DNA of 25,638 nucleotides from JAKEGN01 sp964465665 (GTDB taxonomy: Bacteria > Pseudomonadota > Gammaproteobacteria > Steroidobacterales > Woeseiaceae), in the NCBI GenBank assembly GCA_964465665.1, contig CAYXKM010000246.1, positions 1 to 25,638 on the forward strand, written 5' to 3'. This document shows positions 15,917 to 23,385 of the stretch, piece by piece. The notes under the pieces were generated by a model. That model was not told where the DNA came from. It did no database searches and saw only the letters and a program-made list of their open reading frames with translations. The position numbers and the translations under genes were made by a program. Positions within the stretch are counted from its first letter, which is position 1, and each line of letters starts with the position of its first letter.

Positions 15917-16810
15917 GTGGACACATTCCAGACAGCTCTCAACACCAAGAATTTCACGATCACCTCGGAGATCCTCCTGGGTGCCAATTCCGGCGTCGAC
16001 CATGTCAACGAGCAGGCCGAGCTCTTGCGCGACCGTGTCGATGGTGTGCTGGTTACGGACAACCAGTCCGGTCGCTTGCATATGTCGAGCCTGGCGGCGT
16101 CGCGCCTGTTGCTCGACGCTGGTCTCGACCCGATCATGCAGCTCGGTTGCCGTAACCGTAATCGCGTAGCGCTGCTTGGCGACCTGCTGGGTGCCGGCGC
16201 CCTGGGGGTTCGCAACCTGCAACTCGTGCGCGGCGAAAAGGTCCCGATCGGCTTTGCTCCACGACCCAAGGCAATGCTGGATGTGACTGCCACCCAACTG
16301 ATCGGGATCGCCGAGAAGATGAAGCTCGAGGAAGGAATTGCGCGTTTCCCCGACCTGTTCCTCGGCAGTGTCATTTCGCCTCGAGTGCCGAAAGCGAATT
16401 GGCCGGCAAAGAAGATTGTGCATAAGGTCGATGCCGGCGCGCGGTTTCTGATGACCCATACCTGTATGAATATCGATGTAATCCGACAGTTCATGAAACA
16501 CATGGTAAAGCTGAAATTGCTGCACCGGACCAGCGTAATGGTATCGATCGCGGTGCTGGCATCGGCGCAGGATGCTCGCTGGATGCGTGCGAACAAATCC
16601 AATGTGATCATCCCGGAGTCGCTCGTGGTGCGTCTCGACCGTCACCCGCAGCCACGCGCCGAAGGCATCGCGATCGCAGCGGAGTTGCTGCAGCGCTGTG
16701 TCGAGGTCCCGGGAATTTCGGGCGCTCATTTGTATGCGCCCACCGATCTGCGATCAGTTGCCGAGGCCGTGGACATGGCCGGTATCGATGGTCATTACAT
16801 GCCGGCATAA
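15917..16810 (+). CDS. Methylenetetrahydrofolate reductase-like protein, divergent
   Basis: The product is 297 residues from the GTG at 15917, the usual length of a MetF-type barrel; a GTG at 15833 would add 28 residues unlike the family. Recognisable features are ITSEILLG (Glu18, matching Glu28 of E. coli MetF), VTDNQSGRLHMSS, PIMQLGCRNRNRVALLGDLLGAGALGVRN and VDAGARFLM. Known MetF enzymes use FAD to interconvert methylene- and methyl-tetrahydrofolate. Two important positions appear changed: the RGD that supplies Asp120 is RGE (Glu107), and the TQ that supplies Gln183 is TH (His181). A modified folate or one-carbon role is likely. It lies 108 bp after the DUF1761 gene and 146 bp before the TonB-dependent receptor. 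Confidence 0.82.
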   Translation: MDTFQTALNTKNFTITSEILLGANSGVDHVNEQAELLRDRVDGVLVTDNQSGRLHMSSLAASRLLLDAGLDPIMQLGCRNRNRVALLGDLLGAGALGVRNLQLVRGEKVPIGFAPRPKAMLDVTATQLIGIAEKMKLEEGIARFPDLFLGSVISPRVPKANWPAKKIVHKVDAGARFLMTHTCMNIDVIRQFMKHMVKLKLLHRTSVMVSIAVLASAQDARWMRANKSNVIIPESLVVRLDRHPQPRAEGIAIAAELLQRCVEVPGISGAHLYAPTDLRSVAEAVDMAGIDGHYMPA

Positions 16811-16837
16811 GCTCGGCGGCAACGTTTCTGCCGGCAT
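16799..16837 (+). other. Hairpin at the 3' end of the MTHFR-like gene
   Basis: ATGCCGGCA (16799-16807) pairs with TGCCGGCAT (16829-16837) over a 21-nt loop and overlaps the stop codon. No T-run follows, so it is not a classic intrinsic terminator; it could be a transcript-end stabilising structure. Confidence 0.3.
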
Positions 16838-16851
16838 GCCACAGCTCAGAC

Positions 16852-16917
16852 TTCACAGTGTGAAATCTCGTGCCGACTGAGGTGCGCTCAGTGATAAGTT
16901 AACCTGTACGGGACAGG
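16852..16917. promoter_or_regulatory. Cluster of three short dyads upstream of the TonB-dependent receptor
   Basis: Three perfect inverted repeats lie in series: TTCACA-g-TGTGAA (16852-16864), ACTGAG-N5-CTCAGT (16876-16892) and CCTGT-N5-ACAGG (16903-16917), with an AT-rich GATAAGTTAAC between the last two. This is the control region of the receptor gene. I cannot place a convincing -35/-10 pair. Confidence 0.35.
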
Positions 16918-16956
16918 AATTGATCATTTCTCCCGTTACAATTCAAGGGGGAGCGC

Positions 16957-19545
16957 ATGAGCAAAAATAGATCCGTAGCTCGTACAGAGCTACTCGACGA
17001 AACGGCGCGCGCGCAATTCAGCAAGCCAGTCCGCCTGACGCCGTTGTCTGCCGCCGTCATCGGCGTCCTGAATCCAGGTAATCCGGCGCTCGCGCAGGAC
17101 CAGGATGGCGATTCGGATGCCGGTATCGAGGAAATCGTTGTCACCGCGACCAGGCGCGCGATGCCCCTGCAGGATGTACCGCAAAGCATCCAGGCCTTCT
17201 CGCAGGACGACATCGAGAAGATGGTCATGAAGAACATGGAGGACTACACGCGCGCGGCCCCCAGTGTGACGTTAACGGCGAGCCAGCCGGGCAAGAACGT
17301 GGTCACCATGCGTGGCATCTCCACCTCGGCGTCGGAGTGGCGCACCGAGTCCCGCGTTGCCGTCTACCTCGATGAGCAGCCGATCACGTCGATATCCAAC
17401 CAGCCGGACGTACGCATGGTGGATATAGCCCGCGTCGAGATTCTGCCGGGCCCGCAGGGTACCTTGCTGGGCGCGAGTTCCATGTCGGGTGCGATGCGCA
17501 TCATCACCAACAAACCGAATTTTGACGGTCTCGGCGGCCAGGTGCAGGGCACCGCCTCCAGCACCAAGGGCGGCGATCCCAGCTACGACCTGAACGGTAC
17601 CCTCAATCTCCCACTCGTCGACGACAAGCTTGGCTTGCGCTTCGTGGGCTACACGGCGCGGGACGGTGGTTACGTCGATATCGTTCCCGCCGAGACGCTT
17701 TCCGGCGTGCCCGGAGCACACAGTGGCATCGTGGACAACTCGGCGGTCGTCGAGGACAACCAGAATATCTACGAGATCCACGGCGGCCGAATCGCGGCCC
17801 TGTGGAATATCAATGACCAGTGGTCCGCGGACATCGGTGGCATCTTCCAGGCCAGCTATACCGAGGGCACCTGGGAATCCGACGACTCGCTCGGTGACTA
17901 CAAGGTGGCCCGGTTCTATGAGGAGTGGCGCGACGACGAGTGGTGGCAGGTGTCGGCGACGTTTACCGGCGACCTCGGCTTCGCGGAGTTCACATCGACA
18001 ACGTCGTATTTCGACCGCAATACCGCGTACGCATTCGACAACCAGTACTACAACCAGTGGCAGACGGCCTACTACGGCATTACCTGGGGCCAGAATGTCG
18101 TCGACAACTACGCCGTCAACTACCCCAACTATACGCCCTGGGGTGCGCTGTTTTCGATGCGTTACCACTGGGAATACGAATTTGGTCATGTATACAACGA
18201 AGCGGAGCAAACACGCTTCGCGCAGGAATTCCGCCTGACCTCTACCAGCGACAGCCGCTTTCAGTGGATGCTGGGCGCTTTCTACGACGACGTCTATGAC
18301 ACCTGGATCTACGGCTCGAAAATTCCGAACGCACCAGATACCGTGGGCTGGTACTGGGCGAACTACTGGTCCTGCTATTACGCGTCACTGCCGAATGCCG
18401 AGGCCTGGAATTGCCCGCTTCCTGAAAGCGAAACCACCTACGTCAACAACTACAAGAAATGGATCACGCAGACCGCTGTATTCGGTGAATTCGACTACAG
18501 TCTCACGGACAACCTGACCGCCAACGTAGGTGTACGCTGGTTCCGTTACGATCGGGATGAGTACCAGCTTTACGAGGCGCCCAAGGGAATGATTCCCGTC
18601 GGCACCTACGCGCGGGACTTTTACGCTCCGGATTTCACCGCCGAGGGCACCGACAGCGACACGCTGTTCAAATTCAGCCTGAAGTACGACCTTACCGACA
18701 CTGCGATGGTGTATATGACCCGCAGCGAGGGCTTCCGGCTGGGCGGCCAGAACTCGCCCAAAGCCGTCGCTACCGGCCTGGTACCCCCTACATACAGCTC
18801 GGACTCTCTCACGAACTACGAACTGGGCCTGAAGAGCGAGTGGTTCGACAACCGCGTCCAGCTGAACGTGGCACTGTTCAAGATTGATTACGAAGACATA
18901 CAGATTAATGCCGTTCCGCCGTCCACTGACGCCAGCTCCACACCGTGGTGGCTGCGTGGCACCTTCAATGCGGGTAGCGCGGAGAACAAGGGTGTGGAGC
19001 TGAACGGCACGTGGCGCGTAACGGAGAATCTCACGCTCGAGGCAAACCTCTACAAGGCTGATGCCACGTTCACCGAGACCACCTACCTGGATCCGGAAGA
19101 TGCGGTCAACGACCCGGACAACTGGTGGTTCCTGGCAGGTACCCGGATGCCGCAATCGCCGCGCCTGAAGTACCGCTGGTCCGTCGAGTACATGATCCCG
19201 CAGGCCTTCGGATTCAGTCCCGATGTCTATTTGCGCTACGACTCGGCCCACCAGGGCGAGACATTCCGCCAGCCGCAGGGATGGGATGACGAGAACGTGC
19301 CGGACGAGAAGGTACCGGGCTGGACTACGGCAAATTTCCAGATAGGTATGGATTTCCAGAATGACCTGTCTGCCGCGCTGTTCGTGCGCAATGTCTGGGG
19401 TGAGACGGCATCAAACTACGTGGGCTCGTATCGCACGTGGTTGCAGACCGACATTCCCGGGAACGCCGACCGCGGTCTGCAAGTCCACGAACGCACGCTG
19501 CAAAAGCCAAGGACAGTCAGCCTGCAGATCACCAAGAAGTTCTGA
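16957..19545 (+). CDS. TonB-dependent outer-membrane receptor
   Basis: The product is 862 residues, preceded by a strong AAGGGGGAG ribosome binding site. It has a long N-terminal signal region (to about ALAQ, residue 47), a TonB box (IEEIVVTATRR), a plug domain (about residues 70-190, with RVEILPGPQGTLLGASSMSG) and a C-terminal 22-stranded barrel ending in the membrane-insertion signal ...SLQITKKF. Receptors of this type import large or scarce ligands using TonB energy. Extracellular-type loops are very rich in Trp, Tyr and Asn (about residues 362-413 and 465-489, the latter with Cys473 and Cys486), suggesting an aromatic or glycan-type ligand site. No FecA-like signalling domain is seen. A propeller-like gene follows on the same strand and a TPR-sulfotransferase is convergent to that. 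The substrate is unknown. Confidence 0.95.
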   Translation: MSKNRSVARTELLDETARAQFSKPVRLTPLSAAVIGVLNPGNPALAQDQDGDSDAGIEEIVVTATRRAMPLQDVPQSIQAFSQDDIEKMVMKNMEDYTRAAPSVTLTASQPGKNVVTMRGISTSASEWRTESRVAVYLDEQPITSISNQPDVRMVDIARVEILPGPQGTLLGASSMSGAMRIITNKPNFDGLGGQVQGTASSTKGGDPSYDLNGTLNLPLVDDKLGLRFVGYTARDGGYVDIVPAETLSGVPGAHSGIVDNSAVVEDNQNIYEIHGGRIAALWNINDQWSADIGGIFQASYTEGTWESDDSLGDYKVARFYEEWRDDEWWQVSATFTGDLGFAEFTSTTSYFDRNTAYAFDNQYYNQWQTAYYGITWGQNVVDNYAVNYPNYTPWGALFSMRYHWEYEFGHVYNEAEQTRFAQEFRLTSTSDSRFQWMLGAFYDDVYDTWIYGSKIPNAPDTVGWYWANYWSCYYASLPNAEAWNCPLPESETTYVNNYKKWITQTAVFGEFDYSLTDNLTANVGVRWFRYDRDEYQLYEAPKGMIPVGTYARDFYAPDFTAEGTDSDTLFKFSLKYDLTDTAMVYMTRSEGFRLGGQNSPKAVATGLVPPTYSSDSLTNYELGLKSEWFDNRVQLNVALFKIDYEDIQINAVPPSTDASSTPWWLRGTFNAGSAENKGVELNGTWRVTENLTLEANLYKADATFTETTYLDPEDAVNDPDNWWFLAGTRMPQSPRLKYRWSVEYMIPQAFGFSPDVYLRYDSAHQGETFRQPQGWDDENVPDEKVPGWTTANFQIGMDFQNDLSAALFVRNVWGETASNYVGSYRTWLQTDIPGNADRGLQVHERTLQKPRTVSLQITKKF

Positions 19546-19583
19546 TCGGGGGGGCAACGGCCGTCCTGCCGGCCGCAACACGG

Positions 19584-19606
19584 AGGCATGGCCACCGGCC
19601 ATGCCT
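19584..19606 (+). other. Strong hairpin between receptor and propeller genes
   Basis: AGGCATGGCC and GGCCATGCCT form a perfect 10-bp stem with a 3-nt loop (acc). It lies 38 bp after the receptor stop and is not followed by a T-run. It may partly end transcription, or stabilise the receptor mRNA and lower expression of the downstream gene. Confidence 0.5.
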
Positions 19607-19648
19607 GGTCGCGCCAATTCCTCCCGGTTCCTTCGCGGTGTACGGTTC

Positions 19649-20572
19649 ATGGTAAAGCTCATTACGACGTCCGTCGTCCGCGGTACGAAGCAGAGCGAAA
19701 GCCACGGTGGCGTGTACCTGGTGGATCCGGACAACCGCGTCGTCGAGCAGCGCATCGACTGGAACAAGGAAGACATCGACTGGCAGGGCCGTGGCTGGGA
19801 CCGTGGCCTGCGCGGCATCGCGTTTGACGGCGATACGATCTACATCGCCGCCAGCGACGAGCTGTTCGCTTATACACCGGATTTCAAGCCAGCGGGCTCC
19901 TGGCGCAATGCTTACCTCAAGCATTGCCACGAAATCTGCATCTATGAACGCAGCCTGTTTCTTACGTCCACGGCCTTCGACAGCATACTTGCGTTCGACC
20001 TCGACCAAAAACGCTTCCATTGGGCGATGCGCGTGGTCCGGCATAATTACCGATTCCTGACGTCCGTCTACGATCCCGGGAAAGGGGACGGACCCCTCAT
20101 GCTCAACCAACTGCATATAAACAGCGTTTTTTGCACATCCCACGGAATGTACATGTCCGGCCTCAAAACCGGCGGCATGCTGCTGTTCAACGGCAAGAAA
20201 GTGCATATGGCGGTCGAGCTGCCCGACGGCACACACAATGCCCGGCCGTTCCGCGATGGCGTGCTGTTCAATGACACCGAGGCCAACGCCCTGCGTTATG
20301 CGGGCCGAGGAGACGGTGGGGAGGATCGCGCGATGCCGGTTCCGACATACGACGAGTCCGAGCTGGAATTCCAGGGCGAGGACAAAAGTGGTATCGCGAG
20401 ACCGTCTTTCGCCCGGGGCCTTTGTGTCTTGTCGGATTCGGTGGTGGCCGGCGGCTCTTCACCGTCAACCGTCACGCTGTATGATCTCGCGGCAAACGAA
20501 CAGCTGCTGTCGGTCAACCTGAGCCGGGACGTGCGCAATGCCATTCACGGCCTGGAGGTCTGGCCCTACTGA
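19649..20572 (+). CDS. Cytoplasmic propeller-like protein, unknown function (DUF4915/TIGR03032-like)
   Basis: The product is 307 residues from the ATG at 19649; no clear Shine-Dalgarno is present. There is no signal peptide or membrane helix, so it is probably cytoplasmic. Repeating strand motifs suggest a beta-propeller: GLRGIAFDGDTIYIAASDEL (about 53-72), CHEICIYERSLFLTSTAFDS, a LHINSVF motif, THNARPFRDGVLFND, and RPSFARGLCVLSDSVVAGGS. The HEI, HINSV and RGL motifs recall uncharacterised DUF4915/TIGR03032-type proteins; that assignment is from memory and moderate. It follows the TonB-dependent receptor by 103 bp and ends 8 bp from the convergent TPR-sulfotransferase, so it may act in the same process. 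Function is unknown. Confidence 0.75.
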   Translation: MVKLITTSVVRGTKQSESHGGVYLVDPDNRVVEQRIDWNKEDIDWQGRGWDRGLRGIAFDGDTIYIAASDELFAYTPDFKPAGSWRNAYLKHCHEICIYERSLFLTSTAFDSILAFDLDQKRFHWAMRVVRHNYRFLTSVYDPGKGDGPLMLNQLHINSVFCTSHGMYMSGLKTGGMLLFNGKKVHMAVELPDGTHNARPFRDGVLFNDTEANALRYAGRGDGGEDRAMPVPTYDESELEFQGEDKSGIARPSFARGLCVLSDSVVAGGSSPSTVTLYDLAANEQLLSVNLSRDVRNAIHGLEVWPY

Positions 20573-20580
20573 CACGGCGG

Positions 20581-22602
20581 TTACTTGCCGGCGTTTCTCA
20601 CTGATTCCGGCAGTTGGTCGATGATCGGGGAGAGCTCCTCGATCCAGGTGCCCAGGTACTTCTCGTACCGCCGCCACCGGCCGATGGCGGCAGTGTAAAT
20701 CGGTTGACGAACCTGCTCCGAGCTTGCCGTGCGGATCGCCCGATCCGTTTCGTAGTAGCGCAGGCACTGTTCCTCGAACGGCAGTCCGCAGTGCTCGAGG
20801 ATACGCCTCACCTGGCCCTCGAAGTCGGTGACCAATTCCTCGTAATGTACGTCCAGCACCTGGCCCGGAAGTACCCGGTGCCAGTGGGTCATGATCTTGT
20901 GGTATTCCTTGTAGTATTCGGCCAGCTCGAATACATCGTAGGCAAAGTGCTGACCCTTGCCCCATAGCTGCTTGTAGTTCCCGAGGCAGCAGTCGATCGG
21001 GTGCCGGCGCGCATTGATGATCGTTGCGTTCGGCAGGATGAGCTTGATAAAGCCCACCAGGGAAAAATTGTTGGGCAGTTTGTCGGTGAACAGCGGGGCA
21101 TCCGTAAACCGGTGGGGGCGGCTTAGTTCGATATATTGCTGGCCATAGGCCCGCCAGTCCTGCTTGCGCAGATCGCGTGCGGCGTACGGGAACAGCACGT
21201 TGTCGGTCCGAAAACGCCCGATGGAGCCGGCAATCTTGCCCAGGTAGGGCAGCTCGGCGGTGCCTTCGACGCTGCTGTGGCTGGCCAGGATCTGTTCGAT
21301 CAGCGTGCTGCCCGAGCGCGGCAGGCCGACGACGAAGATCGGATCGGGCACCTCGTACCCGAAGCCGGTGCGCTCGTCGAGAAACTCGCCGTTGAAGACT
21401 TCCATGATTTGCGCCTGTTGATCCTCCATCTCGACAGGGTCGTGCTTGACCAGCATGCGCTGCTTCCGGTTGCCGGAGTCGTAGTAATGCCACGCCTTGT
21501 CGTAATCGGGGCGATCCTCCCAGGCCTTGCCCAGCGCGAATCGAAAATGGACCTCTGCGCTGTCGCCGAGTTCGCCGGTTCCCAACTGCTCCTCCATAGC
21601 ATCAATTTCGGCGTCCTCGAAGTGGAAAATTTTCAGGTTGGCCATGCTCCAGTACACTTCACCGAAGCTCGGCTTGAGCCGAATCGCCTCGCGGTATGCT
21701 CTTAACGCCTCCTCCTGCTTGCCCAGGGTCTTGAGGATATGGGCCTGGCTCATCAGCACCAACGGCACGTTGGGATTAAGCTCCACGGCCCGGCCCAGTG
21801 CCTGCTCGGCATCTTCGGTCCGGTCGTCACGAGCATAGGCCTGTCCCAATCCTGCCCAGGCGGCGTCATTGTTTGGCTGCAACCCGACCAGCTGGCCGAA
21901 AGCCTTTGCGGCGTCGCTGAATTTGTTGCGCTCCATCAGCACCGACCCGAGCAGCATCAGCACTTCCGCGTAGCTCGGGGCAAGTTGGCTGGCACGGCGC
22001 AACAGCGCCTCGGCGTCACCCAGGTGCGTTTTGTCCTTCAGGTAAGCAGCCGCCAGGTAACGCATCGCGTCGACATTGTCCGGATTGGACTTGAGTTCGC
22101 CGCGCAGCATCCCGATAGCTTCTTCGGTACGGCCCTCCTGCACCTGCATGATGGCATCCGCGACCGCTTTCTTGCCGGGGTCACGGTCCAGGAACATTTT
22201 GAAATAGTCATCGGCCTCGTTGCTGCGACCGACGGCGATCAGCGCCTGGCCAAGTTTCTTGTAGGGCGTTGGCAGCGCGGGCTCCTGCCGGATGGCTTTT
22301 TCAAAATGCGGTATGGCCGCGTCGTACTGGCCTTTCAATGCCAGCACGCTGCCAAGATCCTCCTCCAACTGCGGGAATTCGCCGTCCAGTGACAGCGCGA
22401 ATCTTATCTTCTCTTCGGCCTCCTCCAGTCGGTGCTGTTTCATCAGCGAATGGCCCAGCAACCGCAGGTGGTGCCCGCAGCCGGGATTCGTGCCCAGCCA
22501 TTTGAGACAAATGGCTTCCGCATCGGCCGGACGGTTCGCGCGCATGGCTTGAACCGCGGCGGCGATGCTATATGCCATCTCTGGCTGCAGTGCTGGTTCC
22601 AT
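20581..22602 (-). CDS. TPR-repeat sulfotransferase
   Basis: The product is 673 residues. The N-terminal half (about residues 10-330) is a run of tetratricopeptide repeats of 34 residues (for example PALPTPYKKLGQALIAVGRS and NDAAWAGLGQAYARDDRTED). The C-terminal half is a PAPS-dependent sulfotransferase (Sulfotransfer_3-like): the 5'-phosphosulfate loop GLPRSGSTLIEQIL is at 426-439 and the 3'-phosphate motif ARRHPIDCCLGNYK begins at 531. Such proteins transfer sulfate to hydroxyls or tyrosines of glycans, lipids or peptides; the TPRs presumably bind a protein partner. There is no signal peptide, so it acts in the cytoplasm, where PAPS is found. It is convergent with the propeller gene. The start is not strongly marked by a ribosome binding site; Met9 is an alternative. 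Confidence 0.93.
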   Translation of the reverse strand: MEPALQPEMAYSIAAAVQAMRANRPADAEAICLKWLGTNPGCGHHLRLLGHSLMKQHRLEEAEEKIRFALSLDGEFPQLEEDLGSVLALKGQYDAAIPHFEKAIRQEPALPTPYKKLGQALIAVGRSNEADDYFKMFLDRDPGKKAVADAIMQVQEGRTEEAIGMLRGELKSNPDNVDAMRYLAAAYLKDKTHLGDAEALLRRASQLAPSYAEVLMLLGSVLMERNKFSDAAKAFGQLVGLQPNNDAAWAGLGQAYARDDRTEDAEQALGRAVELNPNVPLVLMSQAHILKTLGKQEEALRAYREAIRLKPSFGEVYWSMANLKIFHFEDAEIDAMEEQLGTGELGDSAEVHFRFALGKAWEDRPDYDKAWHYYDSGNRKQRMLVKHDPVEMEDQQAQIMEVFNGEFLDERTGFGYEVPDPIFVVGLPRSGSTLIEQILASHSSVEGTAELPYLGKIAGSIGRFRTDNVLFPYAARDLRKQDWRAYGQQYIELSRPHRFTDAPLFTDKLPNNFSLVGFIKLILPNATIINARRHPIDCCLGNYKQLWGKGQHFAYDVFELAEYYKEYHKIMTHWHRVLPGQVLDVHYEELVTDFEGQVRRILEHCGLPFEEQCLRYYETDRAIRTASSEQVRQPIYTAAIGRWRRYEKYLGTWIEELSPIIDQLPESVRNAGK

Positions 22603-22918
22603 AGGTTGCTACAGGTTTCCGGCTTCTGAGGGCGCCCTTTTCCCGGGCAGTGGCAAATGCAAGAAATTCTGCGTGTACGCCACTTTCAATTTGTTCCAGA
22701 GCAGCCATCGTGATCGGTGCCGAGCGAGATGGCAACCTGTGCCCTGGTAGCATGCCATTTTTCCGGGGGGCATTGCCACTTTGCCGTGACAGGGAGAAGG
22801 CATGGTTACGCCGGTGGAGCCGGCCCGGATCAGAATCGTGCGCGCCGTGAACGTCGTGTAACGATCTGCCGGCCCTGCCGGTCGCACCGAGGACGGGACC
22901 ACCCCGGAAACCATTTGA

Positions 22919-22987
22919 TATTAATTCGTTAGTTGACAACACTGCCACCGTTATTTAGGCTTGTTTGTACCTACTAAGGAATTAATA
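22919..22987. promoter_or_regulatory. Paired operator-like inverted repeats around the BlaI-type promoter
   Basis: TATTAATTCGTTAGT (22919-22933) and ACTAAGGAATTAATA (22973-22987) are reverse complements at 14 of 15 positions, 54 bp apart start to start, roughly five helical turns. The left arm abuts the predicted -35 and the right arm lies just after the predicted start of transcription. BlaI/MecI proteins repress their own operons, so these are the natural candidate operators, although they do not match the staphylococcal TACTACA-type sequence. Confidence 0.6.
22933..22961 (+). promoter_or_regulatory. Predicted sigma70-like promoter of the BlaI/M56 operon
   Basis: A consensus TTGACA (22933-22938) is followed after 17 bp by TAGGCT (22956-22961), which keeps the key T, A and final T of a -10 element. 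It lies inside the dyad at 22919-22987. The leader would be about 35 nt. Confidence 0.5.
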
Positions 22988-23001
22988 AGAACACCCTCCC
23001 C

Positions 23002-23385
23002 ATGGCGAGAAAGCGCTCCCCGACCCTCACTGAAGGCGAACTCAAGATCATGGAAGTGCTCTGGGATCTGCAGGAAGCTACGGTGCGCGAGGTGGCGGAT
23101 GTCTTGTCAGGGCAGCAGCCAGTCGCTTACAGCACGGCGCTGACGATGCTACGGATACTGCATGAAAAAGCTTATGTCGAATATCGTCAGGAAGGGCGAG
23201 CATTCGTCTATTTCCCACTCGTCAGCCGGCGCCAGGCACGCAGCGATGCTTTGCGTCACCTGATTGCAAAGTTCTTCAATGGGTCGCCGGAAGCGCTCGC
23301 GCAGAACCTGGTCGACGACACCGGCATTGATCTGGCGGCACTCGAGCGCTTGCAGGCGCAGATCGAGAAAGAAGAAGGCAAATGA
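23002..23385 (+). CDS. BlaI/MecI/CopY-family winged-helix repressor
   Basis: The product is 127 residues. The N-terminal winged helix is typical of the family (LTEGELKIMEVLWDLQEATV about 9-28, then REVADVL, and YSTALTMLRILHEKAYVEYR about 48-67), followed by a helical dimerisation tail (residues 75-127) that contains the usual site region for cleavage by an M56 partner. In known systems the repressor dimer blocks its own operon until the M56 membrane protease triggers its removal. It overlaps the M56 gene by 4 bp (ATGA). The Shine-Dalgarno is poor; an AAGGA lies 21 bases upstream, too far to be ideal. No beta-lactamase gene is seen in the window. Confidence 0.93.
   Translation: MARKRSPTLTEGELKIMEVLWDLQEATVREVADVLSGQQPVAYSTALTMLRILHEKAYVEYRQEGRAFVYFPLVSRRQARSDALRHLIAKFFNGSPEALAQNLVDDTGIDLAALERLQAQIEKEEGK

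Larger units (their letters stand above)
22603..23001. other. 399-bp divergent intergenic region
   Basis: This region separates the minus-strand TPR-sulfotransferase from the plus-strand BlaI-type gene and holds the start regions of both. Open frames inside it (for example minus 22568-22948) have no recognisable domain and no ribosome binding site. The right end holds the blaI-type promoter and a large dyad (22919-22987). In the remaining ~310 bases I see only weak short inverted repeats and no convincing promoter for the minus-strand gene. Confidence 0.6.

Noticed and set aside
15797..16729. Minus-strand open frame (310 codons) opposite the MTHFR-like gene
   Set aside because: The plus strand encodes a clear MetF-type barrel; the antisense product is His/Gln/Arg-rich without recognisable domains.
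17272..18210. Minus-strand open frame (312 codons) opposite the TonB-dependent receptor
   Set aside because: It lies wholly inside the receptor plug and barrel coding sequence and has no recognisable domain.
19361..19648. N-terminal extension of the propeller gene into the receptor gene
   Set aside because: The upstream frame overlaps the end of the receptor and translates to Arg/Ser/Pro-rich sequence typical of a shadow frame; the product begins naturally at the ATG at 19649.
22568..22948. Small minus-strand gene upstream of the TPR-sulfotransferase
   Set aside because: It has no ribosome binding site or family resemblance, overlaps the sulfotransferase start and runs through the BlaI promoter arm.
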